A DNA stretch of 64,000 bases from JBBAEA01 sp041656175 (GCA_041656175.1 JBBAEA010000002.1:1-64000), one strand, 5' to 3'. Positions 9,159 through 18,616 are shown, numbered from the stretch's first letter. Made by a program: numbers and translations. The notes: a model not told the origin generated them from the letters alone.

Positions 9159-10505
9159 TTAGCGTGTGTCCAACCTCGAATTTAGCATTAAGGGTGGTTG
9201 GCCAGTAGAAATAACAACATCGCGCCACAGATCGCTCTCTGGGTCAATGACATTGCGCTCATGCACCGACATGCGTATTGGCACATGTACGTAGCGGTCG
9301 TGGATCATCGAAATGAGCAAACCGCTGCGACCGCTCATCGCGGCGTGCACAGCAGATGCCCCAAGTCGCGCGCAATAAATCGAATCGTTGGGATTTGCCT
9401 TAGAACCACGAATAATATAACTCGGATCGATATATTTTAGGTTTAAGTTGACGCCGTCTCTCTTGGCTAGCTGAATAAATTTTTCTTTTAAAAATACACC
9501 GATGTCAGAAAGTATTTTATTCCCTGATGCATCAACAAGGTTCGAGGCTTCGAGCAGTTCTTGGCCAGCGCCTTCGGCTACCAAGATAACCGCATGTTTT
9601 CTTCGCTCTAATCGTTTTTTTAGATTGATCCACAAACCGTTCTCGCCTTCAATATCGAAGGGCACCTCGGGAATGAGGACATAGTTTACATCGTTGGAGG
9701 CGAGCGCTGTGTGTGCAGCGATAAAGCCCGATTCGCGCCCCATTACTTTGACTAGCCCTAATCCATTAATCGCCGATACTGCCTCGGTGTGCGCGGCTTG
9801 AACAGCATTGACTGCGTGAGATACAGCAGTTTCAAAACCAAACGATCGTTGTACGAAGCTTAAATCGTTATCGATAGTTTTTGGAACCCCTACGACGGCT
9901 AATGTTCTGTTTCTGCGTTTTGCTTCCTCGTAGATGGCGAGCGCTCCTCTTTGTGTGCCATCACCGCCGATGGTAAAGAGAATGTTGAGGTTGAGCTGTT
10001 CTATGGTATCAACGATAGCAGAGGTATCTGCGCCACCGCGTGAACTACCGAGTATGCTTCCACCATGCTCATGAATGTAGCTAACAACATCGGGCTCAAG
10101 TCGCATGGGCTCAAAAGCATAATCGTGTAAAAAACCGTTATAACCGAAAGGAATACCTATAATATTTCGCACGCCGTATTGGTACCATAGCGTCATAACG
10201 ATGGATCTAATCACATCATTGAGCCCGGGGCACAGACCACCGCAAGTTACGATTCCAGCACAAACTTTTTTGGGATCAAAAAATATTCGCTCCCTTGGAC
10301 CAGCTTTCTCAAGGAGTTGTTTTTGCTGAAATATTTTTGTAATTGGCTCAGCATCCAAAACCGTGTCTATGTTGTAGATGACAGCTTCATCGTCGCTTAC
10401 ATAGTTGGCAATCATATCGTCTAAGCGATTGGATAGGTGTAGCGGAGACATCAACTTCGCTGGGCCTAACTTGTCGATACTAAAATCCAAGTCGTGTTTG
10501 CACAT
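9159..10505 (-). CDS. pfkA: 6-phosphofructokinase (ATP-type, long clade)
   Basis: Encodes 448 aa. It phosphorylates fructose 6-phosphate in glycolysis. The core motifs are CGGLCPGLNDVIRS (nucleotide loop), GSSRGG, FTIGGDGTQRGA, VVGVPKTIDNDLSF and VMGRESGFIAAHTAL. GGDG with Gly at the fourth position is the ATP-type residue, whereas PKTIDND carries the Lys typical of pyrophosphate-type enzymes. This combination is known for the plant and trypanosome clade of ATP-dependent enzymes. About 90 N-terminal residues precede the catalytic core, as in that clade. The start ATG at 10505 has only a weak AG-rich site upstream. No other glycolytic genes are adjacent. Confidence 0.92.
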   Translation of the reverse strand: MCKHDLDFSIDKLGPAKLMSPLHLSNRLDDMIANYVSDDEAVIYNIDTVLDAEPITKIFQQKQLLEKAGPRERIFFDPKKVCAGIVTCGGLCPGLNDVIRSIVMTLWYQYGVRNIIGIPFGYNGFLHDYAFEPMRLEPDVVSYIHEHGGSILGSSRGGADTSAIVDTIEQLNLNILFTIGGDGTQRGALAIYEEAKRRNRTLAVVGVPKTIDNDLSFVQRSFGFETAVSHAVNAVQAAHTEAVSAINGLGLVKVMGRESGFIAAHTALASNDVNYVLIPEVPFDIEGENGLWINLKKRLERRKHAVILVAEGAGQELLEASNLVDASGNKILSDIGVFLKEKFIQLAKRDGVNLNLKYIDPSYIIRGSKANPNDSIYCARLGASAVHAAMSGRSGLLISMIHDRYVHVPIRMSVHERNVIDPESDLWRDVVISTGQPPLMLNSRLDTR

Positions 10506-10591
10506 TTTACTTATTATCTTTTTTTCGTGTAGAGATTTTGGCTATATTTTAGAAAACGAGTTTTATGGTAACCACAAAATACGGAATAATT

Positions 10592-10623
10592 ACAAAAAAG
10601 CCGCCAATGACGGCGGCCTTTTT
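10592..10623 (-). terminator. Rho-independent terminator
   Basis: On the minus strand the stem GCCGCC/GGCGGC with a 6-nt loop is followed by TTTTTTG. It lies 14 bp after the stop of the upstream secreted-protein gene and before pfkA, so it should end that transcript. The plus strand also carries a T run, so it could work in both directions. Confidence 0.8.
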
Positions 10624-10636
10624 GATTGTGCTTTTT

Positions 10637-11698
10637 TTAGAATCTAAATCCTGCACCTATACCGCCGCCATCTTCAGTAAAAACAGGAGATATGTAGAGA
10701 TCTTTCGCTCCGTAAATGTCTTCGTTCTGTTCTGGTCTAATAAGGAACAGAATAACCGAAACCACGGCAAGCACTGCACCCGACGCATACATTACATTAG
10801 CAATCATCGCAGCTTTTTCGGCATCATCGCTATATTTTTTTGCATCCAGCTGGCTAGATACAGAACCAAACGTCGCGCCACTCGCCTTATTTTCTTTAAT
10901 CGCTTTCTTTACTTTGTCGTCATTTTTCTTGGCATCTAGGCCAAATTTAACACCAACACCAATAGCACCAAGTGCTGCAACACCAATGATGATACCACTA
11001 ATCATTTGCCCTAAGGGTAGGGGATTACTCTCTTCTACGCGACCAGAGCCGAGTAGCGTATCAATAGCTGGCATTTCTTTATTAAAGAGGTTTGCCAGTG
11101 CCGATCCTAAGTCTTTTTCTTGTCTACGTAGTCTTGGTTGCGTATCGAATTGAACGAAGTTCTTATTGGAATTGGTTTTAACTTCAATCAAGTCCAGCGT
11201 AATTCGCGGTCGAGAGGGTTCGTCGTTGTAAAATCGACCAACGATGATGTAATCAGCATTATATTCTTTGGCCATGTCGGTTAGACAGCTTGGTGTATCA
11301 CCGTTGACGCAGTCAAAGCGCGTGTTGCTATCCATAGCGTTGAGATTATCGATAATAGGGAGCGCCACTACAGCGTCCATGTCGTCAAAAAGTTCCTTGG
11401 ACATATGATCCACAATGGCGTCACTCAGGCTATCGAGATGCTTTTGTTCAGTGTCACCCACTGGTTCAAAAAACACCATGCTAACGGGTTTTCCGTTATT
11501 TGGCATTGTGAATTCTGGCTTTGTAGGAGCTTCAAGTTCACTGTCTTCGGTGAAGTTAAAAGTGTCCGATGCATCACTGTCCGAAAAATCGAAATCCTGG
11601 GCTACTGTTAGCGGAACAAAGGACGTACAAAAAAACGTCAGAGCCATAACGCTTAGTGCTCTTTTAAAACCATCACGCATACCAAAAGGATTCGACAT
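10637..11698 (-). CDS. Secreted protein with two C-terminal transmembrane helices, unknown function
   Basis: Encodes 353 aa. A signal peptide (FKRALSVMALTFFCTSF...TVAQ) is followed by an acidic Asp/Ser-rich stretch. A domain at about residues 65-205 follows (VSMVFFEPVGDTEQKHLDSL, then YNADYIIVGRFYND) that resembles the alpha/beta fold of CsgG/TolB-N-like periplasmic proteins. Two hydrophobic helices lie near residues 230-250 and 300-320. The ATG at 11698 is chosen because GGAGGTGAC directly precedes it, one of the strongest ribosome-binding sites in the window. A terminator follows the gene. The fold comparison is by eye and weak. Confidence 0.6.
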   Translation of the reverse strand: MSNPFGMRDGFKRALSVMALTFFCTSFVPLTVAQDFDFSDSDASDTFNFTEDSELEAPTKPEFTMPNNGKPVSMVFFEPVGDTEQKHLDSLSDAIVDHMSKELFDDMDAVVALPIIDNLNAMDSNTRFDCVNGDTPSCLTDMAKEYNADYIIVGRFYNDEPSRPRITLDLIEVKTNSNKNFVQFDTQPRLRRQEKDLGSALANLFNKEMPAIDTLLGSGRVEESNPLPLGQMISGIIIGVAALGAIGVGVKFGLDAKKNDDKVKKAIKENKASGATFGSVSSQLDAKKYSDDAEKAAMIANVMYASGAVLAVVSVILFLIRPEQNEDIYGAKDLYISPVFTEDGGGIGAGFRF

Positions 11699-11850
11699 GT
11701 CACCTCCAACCCTATTATTCCACATGCTCTGTATCAAATCACTCACTCTGAAACAAAACAAAACCGTGCATTAAGCCCAATAAACCCCCAACCCTGCAAC
11801 AAACTACTCCCTTTAGCTATAACTTGCAAGAAACCCAAGCTCATTTTTTC

Positions 11851-12954
11851 TTACAACTGCATTGGCATAACGATAAAGTCCATTTTTTTGTTGTCTAGAT
11901 CGCGGATTAAGCTGGGATTATCGGTGTCGATAATCTCTATCGAAACGCGGTCTCCATCGATTACTCTCAAAACTTCTTCAATGTATTTCCAGTTAAATCC
12001 AACCGTGACACCTGAGCCATCGTATTCACACTCAATGGCATCATGCACCTCGCCAGCCTCGGAATCAAAAGCGTGAATTTCCAGCTGCCCGGGGCTAAGG
12101 CTTAAGCGTATGGTACCAACCTTGGCGGTGTAGTTGCTAGCGCGTTTTAGAACTTGACTAAAACTCGACCTATCAACAAGTGCTTTGTGATCTAAGAATT
12201 TTGGAATAACTTTGGTAAAGTCTGGAAACTGTCCTGGAATGAGCTGTATCGATAAAGAAATTTTTGGGCTCAAAACGATCAGTCGCTCTTTTTCTATACC
12301 CAGTTTTAGCTCTCCACCTTCCATCACGCGATTAATCTCGATAAGACCTTTTCGTGGAATGATCACACCCTTCTCTAGCGCTTCAGGAACGTCGTTAGTG
12401 ACATTCATCTTGTTCTCAACCCGCGAAAGCCTGTGACCATCGGTCGATACCATTTGTACGCGACCATCTTTGTGCAGGACGAAGAAAGCGCCGTTGAAGT
12501 CCACACGTGTTTCGTCAGTGGAGATGCTAAATATCGTTTTACTGATCATATTGGAGAGTACAGAGGCATCTATGCTTAGATTATCATCAGCGTTCATTGT
12601 CGGAAGTGATGGAAAATCATCGACGCTACTGCACATCAAGCGCCCCTTAAAACGTCCAGACTCTAAAATAGCTTGGTTACCTTCAAGGGATATGCTCAGA
12701 GGACCAGATTGCAAAGACTTCACTGTTTCAAATAGTCGTTTTGCTCCCAAAACTATCCGCCCCTCTTCTTCCACCTTAGCATCGCAAGTACTTCGTATCG
12801 CAAGATCCAAATCAGTACCCAAAACAGTGATGCTGTTCTCACGCGCCTCGATCATGCAGGAAGCCAAAATAGCTAACGTCGTTTTGCTTGAGCAAACTCC
12901 TTGGATCCTTGCTAACAACTCACTAAATGCGTCTCTGTCTATGCTGAATTTCAT
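11851..12954 (-). CDS. dnaN: DNA polymerase III beta subunit (sliding clamp)
   Basis: Encodes 367 aa, the normal size for the dimeric clamp that tethers the replicative polymerase. The N-terminus MKFSIDRDAFSELLARIQG and the C-terminus DFIVMPMQL match the family's typical ends. FNGAFF, STDGHRLSRVE and IIPRKGLIEI are clear clamp motifs. The start ATG is preceded by CAGGATGACC. The gene is transcribed away from the candidate origin at 12955-13386. dnaA and recF, which often flank dnaN, are not in the window. Confidence 0.98.
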   Translation of the reverse strand: MKFSIDRDAFSELLARIQGVCSSKTTLAILASCMIEARENSITVLGTDLDLAIRSTCDAKVEEEGRIVLGAKRLFETVKSLQSGPLSISLEGNQAILESGRFKGRLMCSSVDDFPSLPTMNADDNLSIDASVLSNMISKTIFSISTDETRVDFNGAFFVLHKDGRVQMVSTDGHRLSRVENKMNVTNDVPEALEKGVIIPRKGLIEINRVMEGGELKLGIEKERLIVLSPKISLSIQLIPGQFPDFTKVIPKFLDHKALVDRSSFSQVLKRASNYTAKVGTIRLSLSPGQLEIHAFDSEAGEVHDAIECEYDGSGVTVGFNWKYIEEVLRVIDGDRVSIEIIDTDNPSLIRDLDNKKMDFIVMPMQL

Positions 12955-13386
12955 TGGTCATCCTGTTTTCTAAAAGCAAATCCCCCCTCACTTCATTCTA
13001 TATCTAACTTATCTTTATAAGTCTATATAAGTTCGTATTAGAATTAGGCCTTGTGGATATCTGTAAAACCACGATAATTGATTGAAAATATTGAATAATT
13101 CATCCACATCACTTTCAAAATTACTGTGTATTTCCACTGCATAAGTCTGTGCACAACGACATCCCAAGTGAGTGCTCACACTTATCCACTAGCCTATCCA
13201 CAGCTTATAGACAAGTTTTGCACAGATTTAAGCACAGGCAAATTTTAGACCTTTTGCTCCAGATCTGAGTGACTAGCTTATGGCGTTTACAGTGACAAAA
13301 TTGATCTCATACGATAAACTTAGAGCAACAATGCTCTGTGTGGCTGTTTGGATTTGAGCCACTGAGGCAAGATTTTAGGGTGGGAG
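12955..13386. other. Candidate chromosomal replication origin (oriC)
   Basis: A 432-bp gap between divergent dnaN and the maltoporin-like gene. DnaA-box-like 9-mers, each one mismatch from TTATCCACA, occur at 13052-13060 (minus), 13100-13108, 13182-13190 and 13194-13202. Related words such as tctgtgcac lie around them. The box cluster is next to an AT-rich stretch (13070-13100 and 12990-13040) that could be an unwinding element. Genes to the left all run left; most to the right run right. Direct proof of origin activity is lacking. Confidence 0.6.
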
Positions 13387-15087
13387 ATGAATAAATCAGC
13401 GCTATTGGCAAAATGCCTAGGATTTACGTTGCTATTGTATACAAGTCATGTTTTTGGACAAGATACTATAGATAATAGCGAATTTTGGCCAAAATCTGTA
13501 GAAAATTCTGTGGAAAAAATTTCTTCCGATCCCGACACGCAAGACTCTGTAGAGGCAGTTTATCCATTAGATAAGGATGAGCAAGAAGCGAAAAGCGTTA
13601 AAAACGCGGAAAACGTCATTTACGAATCTGAGGAAAATCCGGCCGATGGAAGGATGCAAGTACAGCTTCGCCCAGATCCGCTAAGTATCGACGACGAAAG
13701 TTCCAAAAATCTAGAAGAAATCGCGCTCTCTGATCCTAAAATCGTCGCTATCGATATGGACGCTATCCAGAATGAAAACAAGAGTCAAAGTGCCAAAGAC
13801 TATATCGCCGATAGATTTCGCTTCTCCTCCTATGGACGAGTTCAACCCTCCATTAACCCAGCCACTGGCGAATCTGGCCGCCAGACGCGCTTAGTTTATC
13901 CAAACCCAAGAGTAGACGAGGCATCGTATCTAGAACTGAGTTTAGACTACACACCCTATAGATCTAATGATGGGGTAGAAGTCGATGTCATGACTACCAT
14001 AGCGTTTGGGGGCGAAAAACTCTTCCACTTCGATAGCGATTTTGAAGCAAAAGTCGCGGTGCGTAATCTTTATGTAGAGGCGAGGAACTTATTTTTTACA
14101 GGTACGGTACTGTGGGCTGGTTCGCGAATGTACCGCGGTGATGACATCTATTTGCTCGATTTTTGGCCACTCGATAATCTTAACACCTACGGCGGCGGTG
14201 TCGGCTATAGAGCGAAATCACGAAGCAATATCGATCTGCACTTTGGCGTAAATCGCCTGAATAACGATTATCAGTACCAAGTAGTCGACGTCATTAACGA
14301 ACGTTTCGTCGGGGAGCAAGAAGTAGTGTTCCTAGATAGACAACGTTTTATAGGTTCGCTAAAATTTGAACAACTCTTGGGTGGCGAAGAAATTCCGCTC
14401 TTTAAACTCAAAGCCTATGCAGAATTCCACACCCTAGCTAAGGGTAAACTACTCCTAAAACAGCCAGAAATCGAAAAGGATTTGCCCAACGATAGCGGTT
14501 GGTTATTAGGTTTACAGTTTGGTGTATCTCATTTTTATCGCGATTCCTTCGTCAATCTTTTTGTAAAATACGCTTCAGGCTTAGCGGCCTACGGAGAGCA
14601 CGCCATACCCTTTGGCGTGAATAACGACATGCGCGCAAAAAACGCAAAACAATTCCTCCTAGGCTTAAGCGCTGGTCTCGATACCCCATATTTTGGCGCC
14701 ATATTTGGCGGCTACTTGCGACATTTCAAAGACGCCGATGCCAATGTCCAAGACTATGACGATGGGTGGGAAGGAGTATGGGATCTGCGACTCTCTGGCT
14801 TTATTGGCAAATACTTTAGCCCCTCCGTAGAGTTTAGCCAACAACTTCGCCGTGCAAACGACGTCAACCCCGTAAGCCTAAAACAAGAACTAGCTCAAAT
14901 TTTTAAAATATCTATACTACCTGCAGTGCGTTTTGGTGACGGACTCTTGACAAGACCCGAAATACGCCTAAACTACAGCGTAAGCTTTCTTAATGATGCG
15001 GCAAAAAATACTTTTGCACCGCGCGATCGACTAAGAAACCGTTCCATTGAGCACTTCCTAGGTTTTGCAGCAGAATGGTGGTTTTAA
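13387..15087 (+). CDS. LamB-like maltoporin / carbohydrate porin
   Basis: Encodes 566 aa. A signal peptide (LAKCLGFTLLLYTSHVFGQ) is followed by an acidic, probably flexible region to about residue 140. A long beta-barrel domain then ends in the aromatic terminus FAAEWWF expected of outer-membrane porins. The segment LWAGSRMYRGDDIYLLDF closely parallels the LamB stretch that runs WAGKR..HDVHMIDF. The C-terminal RPEIRLNYSVSF also fits LamB. The likely role is passive entry of maltodextrins or similar sugars, in keeping with the malK-malEF-malG operon at 24.9 kb. The ATG follows AGGGTGGGAG directly. It is longer than E. coli LamB (about 420 aa mature) because of the N-terminal region. Confidence 0.75.
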   Translation: MNKSALLAKCLGFTLLLYTSHVFGQDTIDNSEFWPKSVENSVEKISSDPDTQDSVEAVYPLDKDEQEAKSVKNAENVIYESEENPADGRMQVQLRPDPLSIDDESSKNLEEIALSDPKIVAIDMDAIQNENKSQSAKDYIADRFRFSSYGRVQPSINPATGESGRQTRLVYPNPRVDEASYLELSLDYTPYRSNDGVEVDVMTTIAFGGEKLFHFDSDFEAKVAVRNLYVEARNLFFTGTVLWAGSRMYRGDDIYLLDFWPLDNLNTYGGGVGYRAKSRSNIDLHFGVNRLNNDYQYQVVDVINERFVGEQEVVFLDRQRFIGSLKFEQLLGGEEIPLFKLKAYAEFHTLAKGKLLLKQPEIEKDLPNDSGWLLGLQFGVSHFYRDSFVNLFVKYASGLAAYGEHAIPFGVNNDMRAKNAKQFLLGLSAGLDTPYFGAIFGGYLRHFKDADANVQDYDDGWEGVWDLRLSGFIGKYFSPSVEFSQQLRRANDVNPVSLKQELAQIFKISILPAVRFGDGLLTRPEIRLNYSVSFLNDAAKNTFAPRDRLRNRSIEHFLGFAAEWWF

Positions 15088-15166
15088 CCATAAAAATCTC
15101 TTTAAAATGAGAACTCAATGCAAAATTTATTCATAAAATTAACGTTCATATATACAATTTGATAAT

Positions 15167-16021
15167 ATGGATTCTATAAATCAGAATAACAACCAACGAA
15201 GTTTCGATGCCGACGCTGCCTACGAATATCTTCGCCTGCACGGCGATTTGCTTTGCAATGCTAGACTTTCCCATTGGCGCCAAATTAGCGACGACAACAC
15301 GTTTTGGAAAACCTTATCCCAGTTCCAAGCCCCAAGTGGCGGCTTTAAAGGTGGTATCGACCCCGACTACCAGGGAGAAGTTCCCTCTGTGCACTCCACC
15401 ATCGAAGCCATGCGCATTATGGTCATGCACAACCAACTTGAAGACCCACACGTGGCAAAAACCCTCGACTTCCTACGCTCATGTGTCCTTAGCGACGGCA
15501 CCTGGCAAGAGCGCGATGAGGTTTTAGCCGACCCACTTTCACCCGCATGGTATAAACCTGCCCAGTTCCGCGTCTACGAAACAGCCAGCATCGCTGGCTA
15601 CGGTCTCGAACTTGGCTTCAGCGAGGCATGGGCGCCCGCCGTCCGATACGTGCGCCAAATCTGGACCCAAATGCCACTTGCCGAAACCGCACACCCCTAC
15701 TGGGCAACGCTACTACTTTTGGGTCGCAGCACCGCCGACGCCGATATCAGCATCACTTTGGACGCCCTCGATAACCTGCACATGTTTGTGCGAAAGCACA
15801 AAATTGACCCTTACGACTGCTCTACCATCGTCGAAATTCTCGACGGCATAGAAGACCCCAACGTTGACGAAATCCTGTACCGCATCGCACAAATACTCGC
15901 CCAATCCCAAGACGCTGACGGTGGAATTACCACGCAGTATAGCGAAAAATTGCGCGTACAAGGCACATTTAACGCCCTTTTTGCAGTCGCCATCATGGCA
16001 CAACGGGGAGTTTTGGAGTAA
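15167..16021 (+). CDS. Alpha/alpha-toroid (prenyltransferase / squalene-oxidase repeat-like) protein
   Basis: Encodes 284 aa. It has repeated helix pairs with Gly/Trp turns, such as FQAPSGGFKGGIDPDYQGE, VLSDGTWQERDE and QDADGGITTQY. These resemble the QW-type repeats of prenyltransferase and squalene-cyclase toroids. No signal peptide or transmembrane segment is visible, so it is probably cytosolic. The catalytic aspartate motif of true cyclases (DXDD) is not seen, so an enzymatic role is unproven. No strong ribosome-binding site precedes the ATG at 15167. It lies 79 bp after the porin gene on the same strand. Confidence 0.6.
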   Translation: MDSINQNNNQRSFDADAAYEYLRLHGDLLCNARLSHWRQISDDNTFWKTLSQFQAPSGGFKGGIDPDYQGEVPSVHSTIEAMRIMVMHNQLEDPHVAKTLDFLRSCVLSDGTWQERDEVLADPLSPAWYKPAQFRVYETASIAGYGLELGFSEAWAPAVRYVRQIWTQMPLAETAHPYWATLLLLGRSTADADISITLDALDNLHMFVRKHKIDPYDCSTIVEILDGIEDPNVDEILYRIAQILAQSQDADGGITTQYSEKLRVQGTFNALFAVAIMAQRGVLE

Positions 16022-16036
16022 GGAAGTTTTGTCTTT

Positions 16037-16187
16037 GGTGGGGGGCACACTGCCCCCCTACGCGCAAGCTTCCCGCAGCATGCGCCTGCAAGCGCAAAAT
16101 TTTGTGCATTGTTTCGCCTATTAGGCGAACCAACGCACAAAATGCGCTTTGCGGCCCCTGCTTTGGGCGATCTTGCGCTACCCCCCA
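16037..16187. repeat. Dispersed palindromic repeat family B, copy B3
   Basis: About 150 bp with the outer arms ggggggcacactgcccccc plus tacgcgcaagctt and gatcttgcgctacccccc. The inner arms attttgtgcattg / caacgcacaaaat pair with one or two mismatches around a short tttcgcctattaggcgaa hairpin. It fills most of the gap after the toroid-protein gene. Confidence 0.8.
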
Positions 16188-16275
16188 CTGCTTTGTTGTT
16201 CATTTTCTACAACACTGCTAGCAGCCACATTTGCGGTTTTTTTGTAGTTTTTCCCAAAACCTAGGTTTTGCCTTT

Positions 16276-16809
16276 ATGTATCGCTTAGCTATTATTTTTG
16301 CCTCTTTATTGACGATTTCCTGCACGCGCTACTACAGCCTACCCGATGCACCACCTAAAGAAGAGTGGCAGTCACACGCTATAGAAGAGAGCGAAAATCC
16401 CCAAGAAGTCACCTTGCGACAATTAGAAGCAAAGCGCGCTTCTATCCAAGTTTACTCCGCTCTCCTATCTAAAGACTGGGATAAAGCTCTTTCTTTAATG
16501 AGTGCTGAAACTGTTGCACTTTTTCGCAGTGCTTCACCAAGCGAAGATCCTAAGCTAACACTGGAGTCTGGGGTTTTAGAATTGCGCGGACAAAGTATTC
16601 CATTTGACCCCGTTGCAGATATATTTATTACAAACCTTAGCGATATTCGGACCGACTTTGGCGAAGAAGTCGCGGATTCCACCAAAACGAGGCAAATCCT
16701 ATTTGCCGTCGATGGCAACAAAAGAGCGCGGAAAATCGCCATGATAAAAGAGGGCGGAATTTGGGTTCTGCATAGCCCGATGATAAAATCGCCCATAATC
16801 CAAGAGTAA
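16276..16809 (+). CDS. Small lipoprotein, unknown function
   Basis: Encodes 177 aa. The N-terminus MYRLAIIFASLLTISC is a compact lipoprotein signal peptide with LTISC as lipobox. The mature region has a helical Glu/Lys/Arg-rich part, then an alpha/beta part ending WVLHSPMIKSPIIQE that is reminiscent of NTF2-like envelope proteins; this comparison is weak. ATG 16276 is preferred over a TTG at 16231 because it gives a clean lipoprotein signal. The next gene begins 4 bp after its stop, so the two are probably co-transcribed. Confidence 0.6.
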   Translation: MYRLAIIFASLLTISCTRYYSLPDAPPKEEWQSHAIEESENPQEVTLRQLEAKRASIQVYSALLSKDWDKALSLMSAETVALFRSASPSEDPKLTLESGVLELRGQSIPFDPVADIFITNLSDIRTDFGEEVADSTKTRQILFAVDGNKRARKIAMIKEGGIWVLHSPMIKSPIIQE

Positions 16810-16813
16810 GACA

Positions 16814-17422
16814 GTGCTAGTAGATCGATGCTTATTAACGCAAAAAGACGGCTTGTGGGTGGGGCTTACCGAAAGGCTTGTACGCGTAGGTGAGAACTTT
16901 CGCTTCCTCGCCTGGCTCTCGGCTATTGTGCTACTTCTTGCGATGATTCGCATCCTCGATATTTCTGTCGCACGTATGGGCGCGCTGGACTACATTAGTG
17001 TGGGAATTCCTGCAATTTTTGCGGTTGTTTTTTTTAAAATTTCTTCGCAGCGGCGCAGAATTCGCGAAATAGCCATTAAAATCGAAAAACCGCGCAAAGT
17101 TTTAGATGAAGATCAAAATTTACTAACGCAGGAGCAGTATTTTTACCTTCCCAAAAAAGACGATGCCCTTGGTTTTGAACAATACGATCGTAACGATTGC
17201 AGCCACGTTGTCTTTGGCCTTATCGACTACAAACCCGAAAACGAGCGTCGCGGCCTTACACTCGAAGCATACGCGCTCTACTTCGCTAGACATGATGGTT
17301 CGCCGCTTGTGATCGTCGAGAGCTGCTTTGATAAAATGTCTTGCTATAACTTAGGTCGTCGCATCGCTGCCATCACTTCGCTTCCCATCATTGAGCTCGG
17401 TAAGGGCCAGCCCTTTGCGTAG
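16814..17422 (+). CDS. Membrane protein with two transmembrane helices, unknown function
   Basis: Encodes 202 aa from a GTG at 16814, four bases after the upstream lipoprotein gene, which suggests coupling. Two hydrophobic helices lie near residues 30-50 and 58-77, followed by a run of arginines (SSQRRRIRE). By the positive-inside rule the C-terminal 120 residues should be cytoplasmic. The C-terminal part contains LTLEAYALYFARHDGSPLV and ESCFDKMSCYNLGRRIA but no known motif. It converges with hemW, leaving 4 bp between the two stop codons. Confidence 0.6.
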   Translation: MLVDRCLLTQKDGLWVGLTERLVRVGENFRFLAWLSAIVLLLAMIRILDISVARMGALDYISVGIPAIFAVVFFKISSQRRRIREIAIKIEKPRKVLDEDQNLLTQEQYFYLPKKDDALGFEQYDRNDCSHVVFGLIDYKPENERRGLTLEAYALYFARHDGSPLVIVESCFDKMSCYNLGRRIAAITSLPIIELGKGQPFA

Positions 17423-17426
17423 CGCG

Positions 17427-18614
17427 CTAAAACGAAGGCAATATCTCCACGCTCATCGCATCGTGAAAGCGTAAACCCAAAGTAGTCACCCTGATTTCTG
17501 AATCACGGCGAGTGATCCAACCGCGATTTTCGCAGCGATGAAGCGCTGTGGGAAGTTCTGGGTAAGGAGGCGCTGTATCATTTATAATAGCATCGAGATC
17601 AAGCGGGAAAACTGTACGCAAACCGAGTATGAGTCGTTCTGCAAGATGGGTTTCGGCTTTGAGTTCCTCAAAAAAATCCAAGCTATTGGTGGGGTTTTGG
17701 AAGTATTGGCGTAAATGAACTTTATTAGCCCATCTATAGAATTTACCGTCTTTTGTATGATTAAAAGAATGGGCACCAGGCCCCAAGCCTAAATAAGGTA
17801 CACCAGCCCAACACGATATATTGTGCGCAGAATAATAAGCATCACGGCTGAAACTCGATATTTCATAGCGTTGAAAAGGAAACACATTTTCTTCGATAAT
17901 TTCGAGTTGTTCAAAAATTTCGTTCTCGCCGCTTTTGATCATTTCCCCACGTTTAGCGCGTGTGCCAAAGGCTGTATAGTCCTCGATGCTTAGCTCGTAA
18001 ATGGAAAGCTGCTTTGCGGCGCTGATCTCGGCTTGCTCAAGATCGGCTAAGAAACTTTCGCGTGTAGCACTGGCGCAACCGTAGATCAAATCAATGCTGA
18101 TATCGTCAAAACGCGCCGCGGCCAGCGTTTTAATGGCAAAATGCGCATCTTCGGGGCTATGGCGCCTACCAAGTGCAGCTAAAGTCTTGGCGTCAAACGA
18201 CTGTATGCCCAGCGACACGCGGTTAAAACCCAAATCTTTCCACGCTTTGGCGCTCTCTTCGTTGACATGCTCTGGGTTTACTTCGATCGTAATTTCATCG
18301 GCCAATCCAAATCGAGCGCTAAAAGCCGATAGCAAGATCTTTAGCGTTGACGTCTTGAGCAATGACGGCGTTCCGCCACCAAAATATATTGTATGCAGGC
18401 GCCTGTGGCTGAAATCCTTAGCCTTGGCATCAAGCTCATACAAAAGAGCCTCTACGAACTCGTCCTCTGGTATAGGATGAACAACGGTAGAGGCGAATGC
18501 ACAATAGGGACAGCGTTTTACACAAAAAGGAACGTGGACATAGATTCCAAACAAATTTTTACTGGTGTAATCGCTGAGCGTGCGCCCAAAAGGCAAAGAT
18601 TGCGCGAAATGCAA
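17427..18614 (-). CDS. hemW: HemW-type radical SAM protein (HemN-like)
   Basis: Encodes 395 aa. The radical SAM cluster motif CVKRCPYC follows GIYVHVPF, as in HemW and HemN. GGGTPSLL, IEVNPEHV, NRVSLGIQSF and YEISSFSRDAYYSAHNISCW are further family blocks. The length and absence of the N-terminal HemN extension favour HemW, a heme chaperone, over the true coproporphyrinogen dehydrogenase. No ATG is available before the cluster. The TTG at 18614, two bases after the rpmG stop, is the longest start and suggests translational coupling with rpmG; later TTG codons are also possible. Confidence 0.85.
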   Translation of the reverse strand: MHFAQSLPFGRTLSDYTSKNLFGIYVHVPFCVKRCPYCAFASTVVHPIPEDEFVEALLYELDAKAKDFSHRRLHTIYFGGGTPSLLKTSTLKILLSAFSARFGLADEITIEVNPEHVNEESAKAWKDLGFNRVSLGIQSFDAKTLAALGRRHSPEDAHFAIKTLAAARFDDISIDLIYGCASATRESFLADLEQAEISAAKQLSIYELSIEDYTAFGTRAKRGEMIKSGENEIFEQLEIIEENVFPFQRYEISSFSRDAYYSAHNISCWAGVPYLGLGPGAHSFNHTKDGKFYRWANKVHLRQYFQNPTNSLDFFEELKAETHLAERLILGLRTVFPLDLDAIINDTAPPYPELPTALHRCENRGWITRRDSEIRVTTLGLRFHDAMSVEILPSF

Positions 18615-18616
18615 AA

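Noticed and set aside
11762..11850. Possible small gene or terminator between dnaN and the secreted-protein gene
   Set aside because: No start with a ribosome site and no stem followed by T run could be seen.
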